64,000 nt of DNA from Flavobacteriales bacterium (lineage in GTDB: Bacteria > Bacteroidota > Bacteroidia > Flavobacteriales_F > PHOS-HE28): positions 682,001-746,000 of the forward strand of contig JACJZJ010000001.1 of NCBI GenBank assembly GCA_020635675.1, written 5' to 3'. Position 1 is the stretch's first letter; every line of letters begins with the position of its first letter. Shown in pieces: positions 9,001-17,100 of the stretch. The notes beneath the pieces were generated by a model that searched no databases, was not told the origin of the DNA, and was given only the letters and a program-made list of their open reading frames with translations. Position numbers and translations under genes: made by a program.

Positions 9001-9611
9001 ATGTCATCTGGCAATCCCTCCCGCGGAGCGGGCGCCAGCCATTGCACGGCGGGGTGTCCTGTGATCCGCATCCACTCCCTACCTGAGAGCTGATAGGTCC
9101 GTGCTCCTTCCGACCCCATGGTCTCGAAGGGCTTTCCGGAAAGCGAACGCACACGGTCCAATCCTTCCGCACCCTCGTCCGGCCAGGGCGTCACGAGCAC
9201 CGCCATGCTGCTTCGCTTCCACCCACGGTCCTCCTGCTTCGCATGCATTTCAGGGGATAGCTTGTCAGCTGGTCGCGGAATGCGAATGCCGATGGCACCC
9301 GCTTCCTGCAGCATTCGTCCGGGTATGGTCGCCGGCAGTGAGACCGACCAGGCATGCGGGCGCAACGGGTCGATGAAGCGTATCCCCGCGGCAGCGAGCT
9401 TGTCGCGTTCCGCCGCGTCGAGGGTATGCGTGAACGCGATGAAGCGATGGATCCTGTCGCTGCGCCGTTCGCCGGCGGCCAGCGTCGGAGGACCTTCCAT
9501 GACGGATCCCATCACCACCCGCCCCGAACGCAGCTCGAGCACCGGGGGGATCCGGGTTTGTGCCGAGAGGAGGATCGGCAGGAAAAGGGCCGCGGTCAGT
9601 GGAAAGCGCAT
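6045..9611 (-). CDS. secreted S8 subtilisin-family protease with T9SS sorting domain
   Basis: Encodes 1188 residues from the ATG at 9611 (MRFPLTAALFLPILLSAQ signal peptide). The subtilase domain spans about 205-500: the Asp region VVVNDDG (Asp236/237), His263 in GDHGDMVAGI, the oxyanion Asn351 in FSAGNNGG, and the nucleophile Ser431 in GSGTSAASPGIAG. After it come a C-terminal beta domain, a fibronectin-like region (TYPLAGDVLTSSESHRLRW onward), a CARDB-like region, and a jelly-roll/MAM-like domain whose end reads DIALDDIAIGP. The last 75 or so residues resemble a T9SS type A sorting domain (LRVLDATGRCV ... LSSGSYLVRLDLPEG). It should be a surface or extracellular endopeptidase. The extra N-terminal open frame up to 9845 overlaps the S4-protein gene and is rejected. 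Confidence 0.9.
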   Translation of the reverse strand: MRFPLTAALFLPILLSAQTRIPPVLELRSGRVVMGSVMEGPPTLAAGERRSDRIHRFIAFTHTLDAAERDKLAAAGIRFIDPLRPHAWSVSLPATIPGRMLQEAGAIGIRIPRPADKLSPEMHAKQEDRGWKRSSMAVLVTPWPDEGAEGLDRVRSLSGKPFETMGSEGARTYQLSGREWMRITGHPAVQWLAPAPREGLPDDIRGRTFHRVNPIAPQPGLQGGLDGSGVTVVVNDDGFVGPHIDFKGRTEQGPVSGDLVGDHGDMVAGIVGGAGNLDPRYPGMAPGATILVRQYQASLPNTVDLYQDEGAVIFNSSYSDGCNAGYTNVTRQVDLETVAHPAIIQVFSAGNNGGQDCGFGAGSAWGNVTGGHKIAKNCITTANLTDNGAVVSSSSRGPSADGRIKPDISAFGNGQVSTDPGNIYATGSGTSAASPGIAGTLAVLYQGWRELNGSDPSSGLIKAFVLNTADDLGTAGPDYTFGWGRINAARAWRAMEEGRYLTGSVDQGQSVVHSLPVPPGATQLRVMLYWMDPAAALQSTVVLVNDLDLLGIDPASNAHQPWQKDNAPDATLLGAGAFPGEDHVNNMEQVVVDIPLDGPWSFTVTGTDVPEGPQPYFIVYEYVAPGPRITYPLAGDVLTSSESHRLRWDAPQSNDPFDLSLSLDSGTTWTSLPPAPGTQRYYDLSLGDVVRPNCFLQVEQGGIFDITGPFTIMRSADDLEVVLNCVDSARIVWPKVPEASGYITHRLGANYMDSVGSTTDTSYVFTGLQALHNDWFAVTAIAPNGAWARRSKAIARPQQLIGCQAEFDAELLAVLSPTPLVLDCGSEPTVKLLLRNAGAQALNGIQAGYLVNDEPPVDLFAPLLLQPGDSAEVVFPAPLGTLLPDSLNHFEAWTGALSESFPPNDTLVASILSLAHTAAYPFLEDGEGLPTCSTQPLCGLACDNVGRLSNGRNGIEDALDWRVDTAGTSTQGTGPSVDHTMGNMSGRYFYLEASGGCQQQRGDLLTPCISLPGAGAHLLSYWFHLYGTGLGELHVDLFANGQWIEDAAPVVSGDQGDAWHPGTVDLTTYAGQSVVARFRGITGTSHVSDIALDDIAIGPATDIDGYGAAQDVLTLRSDGAGGYLICRDRPFPGGCLLRVLDATGRCVRIDRTQHRHTYALDLRSLSSGSYLVRLDLPEGPRTLRLVRP

Positions 9612-9678
9612 GGTCCGAAGATCGCAGGATAGGATGGAACCACGGTGCTGGAAGGCACCGATCCTTGAAAGGCAGAGG

Positions 9679-10044
9679 TCAAGCGTCGTCCCGGAACCGA
9701 TCGATGTCGCGCCGCTGACGTTTGGTCGGGCGACCGGGAAGGCCATCCGGACGGGCGTGGACCTTGCGTGCGATCTCCGCTTTTTCCAGGTCCGCGAACG
9801 GCGTGATATCCTCCAGGAGCTTGGGCACAAGCTTCGCACCGACACGGGAGGCCGGAACGTCCAGTATGCGGAAGCGGCGCCAGATGGGTGGGCGGCGTAC
9901 GGCGATGGTGTCGCCCGCGCCCACTTCCATGGATGGTCTCACCTCCTGCTCATTGAGCAGCGCACGCCCCTTCCTGCACGCTTCCGTGGCCAGGGAGCGG
10001 GTCTTGCAGAGGCGGACGCACCAGAGGAATTTATCGAGACGCAT
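9679..10044 (-). CDS. S4-domain RNA-binding protein (Hsp15-like)
   Basis: Encodes 121 residues from the ATG at 10044. It starts with an S4 domain (MRLDKFLWCVRLCKTRSLATEACRKG ... VRPSMEVGAGDTIAV), then a region ending in a strongly basic tail (GRPTKRQRRDIDRF). This matches the HslR/Hsp15 family, which recycles stalled 50S subunits carrying peptidyl-tRNA, although function in Bacteroidota is inferred by family only. The gene begins 43 bp downstream of the tRNA-Arg on the same strand. Confidence 0.9.
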   Translation of the reverse strand: MRLDKFLWCVRLCKTRSLATEACRKGRALLNEQEVRPSMEVGAGDTIAVRRPPIWRRFRILDVPASRVGAKLVPKLLEDITPFADLEKAEIARKVHARPDGLPGRPTKRQRRDIDRFRDDA

Positions 10045-10086
10045 GCGTACATGAAAAAGCGCCCCGGAGGACGCTTCTCTGTTCAG

Positions 10087-10160
10087 TGAGCCCGGAGGGA
10101 CTCGAACCCCCAACCAACAGAACCGGAATCTGTCATTCTATCCAATTGAACTACGGGCCC
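10087..10160 (-). tRNA. tRNA-Arg (anticodon CCG)
   Basis: Cloverleaf on the minus strand, 74 nt. The acceptor pair is GGGCCCG/CGGGCTC with discriminator A. The D arm contains AGTTCAATTGGATAGAAT. The anticodon stem ACAGA/TCTGT encloses the loop TTCCGGT, giving anticodon CCG. The T arm has GGGTTCGAGTCCC. CCA is not encoded directly after the discriminator. Confidence 0.95.
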
Positions 10161-10232
10161 AACGGCCGTTCGGGAGGTGCCCGAAAAGCGGTGCGAAGAT
10201 AGGGAACGGCCCCGCACCCGCGTTGGATCAAG

Positions 10233-10240
10233 TACCTTTG
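10233..10240 (+). promoter_or_regulatory. -7 promoter element TACCTTTG (typA)
   Basis: Exact TAnnTTTG match ending 23 nt before the typA ATG. A proper -33 TTG at 17-23 nt is not evident. Confidence 0.5.
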
Positions 10241-10263
10241 CCGACCTTTTCGCCAAAGCGCCC

Positions 10264-12081
10264 ATGACCGAGCTCCGGAACATCGCCATCATCGCACACG
10301 TTGACCACGGCAAGACCACGTTGGTGGATCGCATCCTGCATCAATGCCAGTTGTTCCGCGACAACCAGGAGACCGGCGACCTGATCCTGGACAATAACGA
10401 CCTGGAGCGGGAACGTGGCATCACGATCCTGAGCAAGAACGTGAGCGTTCGATACAAGGGGGTGAAGATCAACATCATCGACACCCCGGGCCACAGTGAT
10501 TTCGGCGGCGAGGTGGAACGCGTGCTGAACATGGCCGACGGTGTGATCCTGTTGGTGGACGCGTTCGAAGGACCGATGCCGCAGACACGGTTCGTACTCG
10601 GCAAGGCGATCGAGCTCGGTCTGAAACCCGTGGTGGTGATCAACAAGGTGGACAAACCGAACTGCACGCCCGACGAGGTGCACGAGGCGGTTTTCGACCT
10701 GATGTTCGCGCTCGACGCGACGGAGGAGCAGCTTGATTTTCCCACGGTCTATGGCAGCAGCAAGCAGGGGTGGATGGGGCCGGACTGGAAGACGCCCGTC
10801 GAGGACGTCAGCCATCTGCTCGATGTGATCCTGCAACACGTGCCGGCGCCCGCGCAGGTGGAAGGCACGCTGCAGATGCGGATCACCAGTCTTGACTACA
10901 GCAGCTTCCAGGGGCGGATCGCGGTGGGTCGCATCGCCCGGGGCACCATCAAGCCGGGTCAGCAGGTCACCCTTGTGAAGAACGACGGTACCCATCAGAA
11001 GGGGCAGGTGAAGGAATTGATGGTGTTCGAAGGTCTGGGCAAGGAGAAGGTGAAGCACCAGGTCGGCTGCGGCGAGATCGTCGCGGTGATGGGCCTGGAG
11101 AACTTCGACATCGGTGATACTGTCGCTGACGCGGAGGACCCCGAAGGCCTGGCCAGGTTCACGGTGGACGAGCCCACCATGAGCATGCTGTTCACCATCA
11201 ACAACTCGCCGTTCTTCGGCCGTGAGGGCCAGTTCGTCACGAGCCGCCATTTGCGCGATCGACTTTTCAAGGAGATCGAGAAGAACCTGGCGATGCGGAT
11301 CCAGGAGACCGACAGCCCCGATCGGTTGCTGGTGTTCGGTCGTGGCATCCTGCACCTCAGCATCCTTGTGGAGACCATGCGCCGGGAGGGATACGAGTTC
11401 CAACTGGGCCAGCCGCAAGTCCTGTACAAGGACATCGACGGGCAGCGGCACGAGCCGATCGAACAGCTCACCGTGCAGGTTCCGGAGCCTTTCAGCAGCC
11501 GGGTGATCGACCATGTGACGCGCCGGAAGGGCGAGATCCTCAACATCGAACAGAAGAGCGATCGCGCGGTGCTCGAATTCGCGATCCCCGCCCGTGGCAT
11601 CATCGGGTTGCGCAACACCCTGCTCACCGCCACGGAGGGTGAGGCCATCATCGCACATCGGTTCAAGGGCTACGAACCGTTCAAGGGGTCCATCGCCGCA
11701 CCGCGCCCGGGCTGTATCGTCAGTGCCGAGACCGGTACCGCCATCGCATACGCGATCGACAAGCTCCAGGACCGCGGCAAGTTCTTCATCGATCCCGGGG
11801 AGGAGGTCTATGGCGGACAGGTGATCGGCGAAAGCCCCAAACCCGGCGAGGAGCTCGCGGTGAACGTGATCCGGGTCAAGAAGCTCACGAACATGCGAGC
11901 CAGTGGTAGCGATGAGAAGGTGAATATCGCGCCGGCCGTCAAGTTCAGCCTGGAGGAGTGCATGGAGTACATCGCGGACGATGAATATCTCGAGGTGACG
12001 CCGAAGAGCCTGCGCATTCGCAAGGTCCTGTTGAACGAGAACGATCGGAAGCGGGCTGCGAAGAAGCTACAGGAGGTGTGA
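10264..12081 (+). CDS. typA: translational GTPase TypA/BipA
   Basis: Encodes 605 residues, the normal family length, from the ATG at 10264. The GTPase domain has G1 AHVDHGKTT (11-19), the switch region ERGITILSKN, G3 DTPGHSDFGGEVERV and G4 NKVDKP. EF-Tu-like domain 2, EF-G-like domains and the BipA-specific C-terminal domain (LRNTLLTATEGEAI ... LTNMRASGSDEKV) follow. TypA binds the ribosome and acts in 50S assembly and stress or cold adaptation. A TACCTTTG -7 element lies 23 bp upstream. The open frame extends to 10177 but lacks family sequence there. Next to tRNA-Arg, divergently oriented. Confidence 0.97.
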   Translation: MTELRNIAIIAHVDHGKTTLVDRILHQCQLFRDNQETGDLILDNNDLERERGITILSKNVSVRYKGVKINIIDTPGHSDFGGEVERVLNMADGVILLVDAFEGPMPQTRFVLGKAIELGLKPVVVINKVDKPNCTPDEVHEAVFDLMFALDATEEQLDFPTVYGSSKQGWMGPDWKTPVEDVSHLLDVILQHVPAPAQVEGTLQMRITSLDYSSFQGRIAVGRIARGTIKPGQQVTLVKNDGTHQKGQVKELMVFEGLGKEKVKHQVGCGEIVAVMGLENFDIGDTVADAEDPEGLARFTVDEPTMSMLFTINNSPFFGREGQFVTSRHLRDRLFKEIEKNLAMRIQETDSPDRLLVFGRGILHLSILVETMRREGYEFQLGQPQVLYKDIDGQRHEPIEQLTVQVPEPFSSRVIDHVTRRKGEILNIEQKSDRAVLEFAIPARGIIGLRNTLLTATEGEAIIAHRFKGYEPFKGSIAAPRPGCIVSAETGTAIAYAIDKLQDRGKFFIDPGEEVYGGQVIGESPKPGEELAVNVIRVKKLTNMRASGSDEKVNIAPAVKFSLEECMEYIADDEYLEVTPKSLRIRKVLLNENDRKRAAKKLQEV

Positions 12082-12188
12082 ACCTCCATCACACATTCTG
12101 CGCCCATGCGTGCATCGCCGGCGCATGTCCACCGGGTCCGTGAGATCGCCGTGATGTTCACGTGAAAGCTCCGGTGTAGATTCAGCGC

Positions 12189-12698
12189 ATGGCACCGATC
12201 CGCGCCTTCGTTCCGCCCCTGGTCCTCGCATGCCTGATCACCGCCTGCAAGCATGGTCCCGATGGGGCGCCGATCGATGATGCGCTCTATCGGATGGCAC
12301 TGGATCAGGAGGGCCACGTCTGGTACGGTTTCTCCGATGCACTCCTGCCAAAGAGCGCCGGGTCCGGCCATGGTGAACCGCTTTTGCGCACACGCTACAA
12401 CGATGTGGCGGCGACACTTCTGGACAGCATGGGCAAGGTGCTTCCGGATACTGTTTTCCCGGTGGGCGCGCTGGTCGTGAAGGAGCTTTGGGAGAACGAC
12501 GGTACGATCGGGACGTACGCGGTGCTGTTCAAGAAGCCCTCTGAACCCGCGGCCGACGCCGACGGTTGGGTATGGGGATATTTCACCGGTGACGGCGAAG
12601 TGCGTGTGACGGCATTGGACCAGGGCGCGGCGTGCCGCACCTGCCACGGCCAACCCGGCCATATCGACCGGACGTTGATGAACATCTACTTTCCGTGA
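12189..12698 (+). CDS. cytochrome P460-like haem-binding lipoprotein
   Basis: Encodes 169 residues. The signal peptide ends in lipobox LITAC (Cys20). The body resembles the cytochrome P460 fold: the central segment FPVGALVVKELWEND, then GWVWGYFTGDGEV, and a C-terminal haem c attachment motif CRTCH (Cys149, Cys152, His153). P460 proteins carry covalently bound c-type haem and oxidise hydroxylamine or detoxify NO; many small relatives of unknown activity exist in Bacteroidota. No cytochrome maturation or electron-transfer partner is adjacent. It sits in the envelope by its lipobox. It is transcribed towards the membrane protein gene whose end lies 4 bp away. Confidence 0.8.
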   Translation: MAPIRAFVPPLVLACLITACKHGPDGAPIDDALYRMALDQEGHVWYGFSDALLPKSAGSGHGEPLLRTRYNDVAATLLDSMGKVLPDTVFPVGALVVKELWENDGTIGTYAVLFKKPSEPAADADGWVWGYFTGDGEVRVTALDQGAACRTCHGQPGHIDRTLMNIYFP

Positions 12699-12702
12699 TG
12701 CG

Positions 12703-14142
12703 TCATCGTCGCGTACCGACCAGAAAGACGCACAGTTCCTCGCTTCCGATGAGTGCTTGGTCCGCGCCACGGATACGAACGATCGAAAGCGTATCGTTCG
12801 CGAGGTCCATCAGGCCGGGGTCATCCGCGAGCAGCAGTGCGTTCCGATAGGGTGAGGACACCAGTGCGCGTCGGAGTTCGTGGGGCGGAAGGCGGTAGTG
12901 CGGTTCTGTCCATGAATAATAGGAAACGATGGACCCGGTCGCGGGACAGAAGACCGATCGGTCCAGATAGCCGCTGATCGCCGGTGCGGCCTGATAGGGA
13001 TGCACCATGATCGGAAGGCCCTTGTAGCGGCTCTCGAGATACCAGTCCACGACCTGCTCCGCCGTGGACCGCGGTGTGCGCAACCCGATCCACGTCATCG
13101 CAAGTGCGCCAGGAACCTGCAAAGCGAACAGGGCGAGGATGACGATCCGTCGGATCCCCGACACAAGTGTTGGGCGCATCCACAGAACGGCCAGAAGGCC
13201 AAGGAGGATCGGCCCGTAGTAACGCAGGCCCTGGAATGGAGCGAGCACGGGGAACGCGAGCGTGCCCAGGATGACGAGCAGGAAGAAGACCAGCCCGCCT
13301 CGTTCGGCCCGGATGCACACGATCGCGAGGCCCAGGCAGAAATAGCCGAGCATCTCGTTGATGTGCGGATATGTGTTATTGAGCCAGGTGGTGTTCCAAG
13401 GCCGTGGCCGGGCGAGGTCCGGGAAGGGCAGGAACAACTGCCCGAGCATGCGACCGATCTCATCCGGCAGGGTGGCGATCGAAAGGCGGTGCACGTCGGG
13501 TGTGTAGGGAAGATGATCGCCGGGCCAGGCCAGGATGAAGGCGCATGTCGCCACGGCGAGCACGGCGATAAGTCGCACGCGTTCGGCCCGATCGATCCCG
13601 CGTTGGAAGGTCCCGGTGATCGCCCAGGCGCCCGCCACCACGATGCCCCAATAGTGCGTCATCGTTAGCGCCATCAGCGCGAGCATGGTGGTCCAGGGGC
13701 GTTCGGTGTCGTGTGCGAGCAGGGCGATAAAGAGGAAGCACATGCCGGGACCGTAGTTGCGGGCGATCACGGCATACTCGAACAGCACGAAATAGCCGAA
13801 CACGGCCAGCACCCGGAAGAGGATCGGCCAGGGTGCGCGGAACAGGATGAGCCATGCGGTGACCACGGCGAACAGGCCATGCAGCACGCCCATGACCAGC
13901 GGGTGATGGGTGACCAAGGTGAGGCCGTGCACCAGCAGCGGCCACAGCGGTGGATGGCCCTCGTTGCGCAGAGCATGCAACAGATCATGCACGCTGTGAT
14001 GGTCGCGCGCCAAACACCACACCTGCATCTCATCGAGCCACATGCCACCGCGCGCCACGCCGATGGCGACCACGAGCGTGTAGAGCGCCCAGGCGGTCCA
14101 GGCGATGGTGCGGTCGCGGGGGGCGTGTGCGTCATGCACCAT
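12703..14142 (-). CDS. multi-pass membrane protein, GT39/ArnT-like glycosyltransferase
   Basis: Encodes 479 residues with about ten or more hydrophobic segments. The first extracytoplasmic loop carries WLDEMQVWCLAR, the Asp-Glu position expected for the GT-C fold (ArnT, PMT, GT39) that uses polyprenyl-phosphate sugars. The C-terminal 150 residues form a soluble periplasmic-type domain (YKGLPIMVHPYQ ... LDRSVFCPATGSIVSYY). Family membership is by architecture and motif, not by close recognition, so acceptor and donor are unknown. It lies 36 bp downstream of the dnaE2-type gene on the same strand. Confidence 0.7.
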   Translation of the reverse strand: MVHDAHAPRDRTIAWTAWALYTLVVAIGVARGGMWLDEMQVWCLARDHHSVHDLLHALRNEGHPPLWPLLVHGLTLVTHHPLVMGVLHGLFAVVTAWLILFRAPWPILFRVLAVFGYFVLFEYAVIARNYGPGMCFLFIALLAHDTERPWTTMLALMALTMTHYWGIVVAGAWAITGTFQRGIDRAERVRLIAVLAVATCAFILAWPGDHLPYTPDVHRLSIATLPDEIGRMLGQLFLPFPDLARPRPWNTTWLNNTYPHINEMLGYFCLGLAIVCIRAERGGLVFFLLVILGTLAFPVLAPFQGLRYYGPILLGLLAVLWMRPTLVSGIRRIVILALFALQVPGALAMTWIGLRTPRSTAEQVVDWYLESRYKGLPIMVHPYQAAPAISGYLDRSVFCPATGSIVSYYSWTEPHYRLPPHELRRALVSSPYRNALLLADDPGLMDLANDTLSIVRIRGADQALIGSEELCVFLVGTRR

Positions 14143-14178
14143 GATGATGAAGGTGCGGATCTTTCCCGAAGGGGATGT

Positions 14179-17100
14179 TCACCCGGCCAGCCGCGGGTCC
14201 GGCTTCCAAGGCAGTTTCTCCATGGCCTGGGTACGCAGAGCGCAATGCCCGAACTCCTCCTCGACCACGCCGGTGAGGCGGTAGATGCCGCGCCCGCGGA
14301 AGGGGTGCCGTTCCGCGATGGCCGGGAACTGCGTGCTGTCCCAGAAGTCGCCCGCCGTGTCGATGAACGAGCCGAAGGTCATGTCCTGTCCGGTGTGGGT
14401 ATGGGTGGCCTTCACGTGGATCATGTAGCCCAGCATCTGCACGCGCTTGTTGATGTGTGAGGGCATTTGCCGGGAGAGGATATGAGGAAGTGAAGAAGAT
14501 GAAAGGGTGAAAGGGTGAGAGGGTGCATTTCCATTTTCTGATCGTCCGATCGTCTGATCATCTGATCGGCACTCCACCAGCGTGAACGGATCGCACAGCG
14601 GGAAGCCGAGCAGTTCCAGTTCGTCGTAGGCGTCGGCGAGCGAATGGTGGTGCAGCTCCGGCAGGCGCGGCTCCTCGACCTTGGTGACGAAGAGATCGCC
14701 GATGGGGTCGGCCGAACGGGGCCCCTCGTGCAGCAGGGTGAGGTCCCAGAGCAGTCGTGGTTTGCTCCGTCCGGTGAAGCGCAGTGCCCCCACGCGTACG
14801 AGCATCCGGGCCTGTTCCACGTGCAGCGGCACGCGACGCAGCAGGTCGGGCAGGTCGGTGAAGGGGCCGTGGCGATCGCGTTCCTTCAGCAGCAGTTGTG
14901 TGACCTCCGTGGGGAAGCCTTTGATGTTGTTGAGACCAAGGAACAGGAGTGGTGGGTGATGGGAGGCGATCGTGGAGTGGCGCTGTCGCATCCCGCTCAT
15001 CACTCCACGCTCCGCACTCACCACCTCCCCCAACGTGCACAACTCCCCGCTCCGGTTCACGCACGGCGCCTCGATGACCGCGCCCGCGCGTTTGGCCTCA
15101 TGCAGGTAGAACTCGGTGTGGTAGAAGCCGCCGAAGTTGTTGGCCACGCCCACGAGGAACTCCAGCGGATGGTGCGCCTTCAGGTATAGGCTCTGGTAGC
15201 TCTCCACGGCGTAGCTCGCGCTGTGGCCTTTCGCGAAACTGAAATCGCCGAAGCTCACGATCTGCGTCCATAGCTCCTGGACCTCTTCCAAAGGATGACC
15301 TTTCGCCAGGGCACCGGTGAAGAAGCTCTCCCGCACCTCGCCGAACTCCTTCCTGTTGCCGAATTTCCCGCTCATGCTCCGCCGCAGGACATCGGCCTCG
15401 GCCAGGGATAGCCCGGCGTATGCATAGCCGACCTTGATCACGTCCTCCTGGTACACCATCACGCCGAAGGTGTCGGGCATGATGTCCAGCAGTTTCTTCG
15501 GCGCCAGCTTGCGGCGTTCGGGGTCGTGGTAGCGCAGCAGGTATTCGCGCATCATGCCGCTGTGCGACACGCCGGGGCGGATGATGCTGCTGGCCGCGAC
15601 CAGTCCCTTGTAATCGTCCACGCGCATCTTCTTCATCAGCATGCGCATCGCGGGGCTTTCCACGTAGAAGCAACCGATGGTGTCGCCCGTGCGCAGCATG
15701 TCCTTGATCACCGGGTCCTGCTTGAAGCGCTTCACGTCGTGGATGTCGATGCGCTCGCCGGTCCGCTGCTCCACCAGTTCCACGGCGTCGCGGATGTGCC
15801 CCAGCCCGCGCTGGCTGAGGATGTCGAACTTGTACAGACCGATGTCCTCGGCCTCCACCATGCTGAACTGCGTGGTGGGGAAGCCCTTCGGCGGCAGGTG
15901 CAATGCGGTGTAATGGGTGATCGGCCGTTCGCTGATCAGCACGCCACCGACGTGGATGCTCAGATGACCGGGCAGGCCCTTCAGGCGCGGGGCGTAGCGG
16001 TGGATCGCCTGCACGATCGGGTCGCTCTCCGGGGGTGCGCTCGTGCGCCCCGAGAACTCCAGGCGGTCACCCTTGCCGATCCAGCGGGGGCGGGAAGGAT
16101 CCCCTGCGCTCAGCGCCGCGATCTCATGGGGTGGCAGGCCGAAGACCTTGCCCAGTTCCTGCACGATCGCACGCTCCTGGAAGGTGCTGTAGGTGGCGAG
16201 CAGGGCCACGCGCCGTCCTTCCCCGTACTTCTCGAAGAGCCTTTGTGTGATGCGGTCGCGGTCCTTCCAGCTGAAGTCGATGTCGAAGTCGGGCGGCTTG
16301 TCGCGGGCGGGATTGATGAACCGCTCGAAGTAGAGGTCCAGCTCGATCGGGTCCACGTCGGTGATGCCCAGGCAATAGGCCACCAGGCTGTTCGCGCCGC
16401 TGCCCCGCCCGACATGGAAGAAGCCCTGCTGCTTCGCGAAGCGCACCAGGTCCCAGTTGATCAGGAAGTAGCTCACGAAATCCTTCCCTTCGATCGTGCG
16501 TAGCTCGTGCTCCAGGCGCCGCAGCACTTCCGGTGATGGATCGCCGTAGCGATAGCGCACACCCTGCTGGGCCAGCTCGTGCAGCAGCCTGCGGTCCTCC
16601 TCCGCGTCACCGCTCCAGGTCCGCAGGTTCTTGCTGGTGTTGAAGGCGAGGTCCACTTCGCATTGTTCCAGCAGAGCCTCGGTGCGCTTGAGCAGTTCGG
16701 GTGCGTGGGCGTATGCCCGCAGCAGTTCCGCCGTGCTGAGGAAGCGCTCATCGGGTGGGGCGAGGTCGGCCGGTGTGAGCTTGGTGTGCAGCGTGTTGCG
16801 GTCGATCGCGCGCAGCAGCCGGTGCGTGTTGCGATCGGCCTTGTGGCGGAAGGTGGCCGGGGTGAGCGCGACGTATTTCTCCTTCGGATGGGTCAGGCGG
16901 GCGAAACGCATCCGGTCCACCTCGCCCGGCCGTACGCCGATGAGCTCGTTCTCCCGCAACACGGAAGGAATGTGCCTTGCGCCGTAGGGATGGATGAGGA
17001 AGGTGTCCGGCAGTTCGGGAGCGCGCTCGGGCAATGCTTCACCATCGAGCAGGTGGTCGGTGAGCAGGCCGTTGAGCTGATGCAGCCCCGCGTTGTTCCG

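Noticed and set aside
10083..10334. Open frame over the tRNA-Arg region
   Set aside because: It is the translation of the tRNA and the reverse strand of typA; no protein signal.
10228..11658. 476-codon open frame antisense to typA
   Set aside because: Long antisense frames are expected in high-GC coding DNA; His- and Leu-rich shadow with no motif. The same applies to similar frames opposite corA/MscS, the surface proteins and the polymerases.
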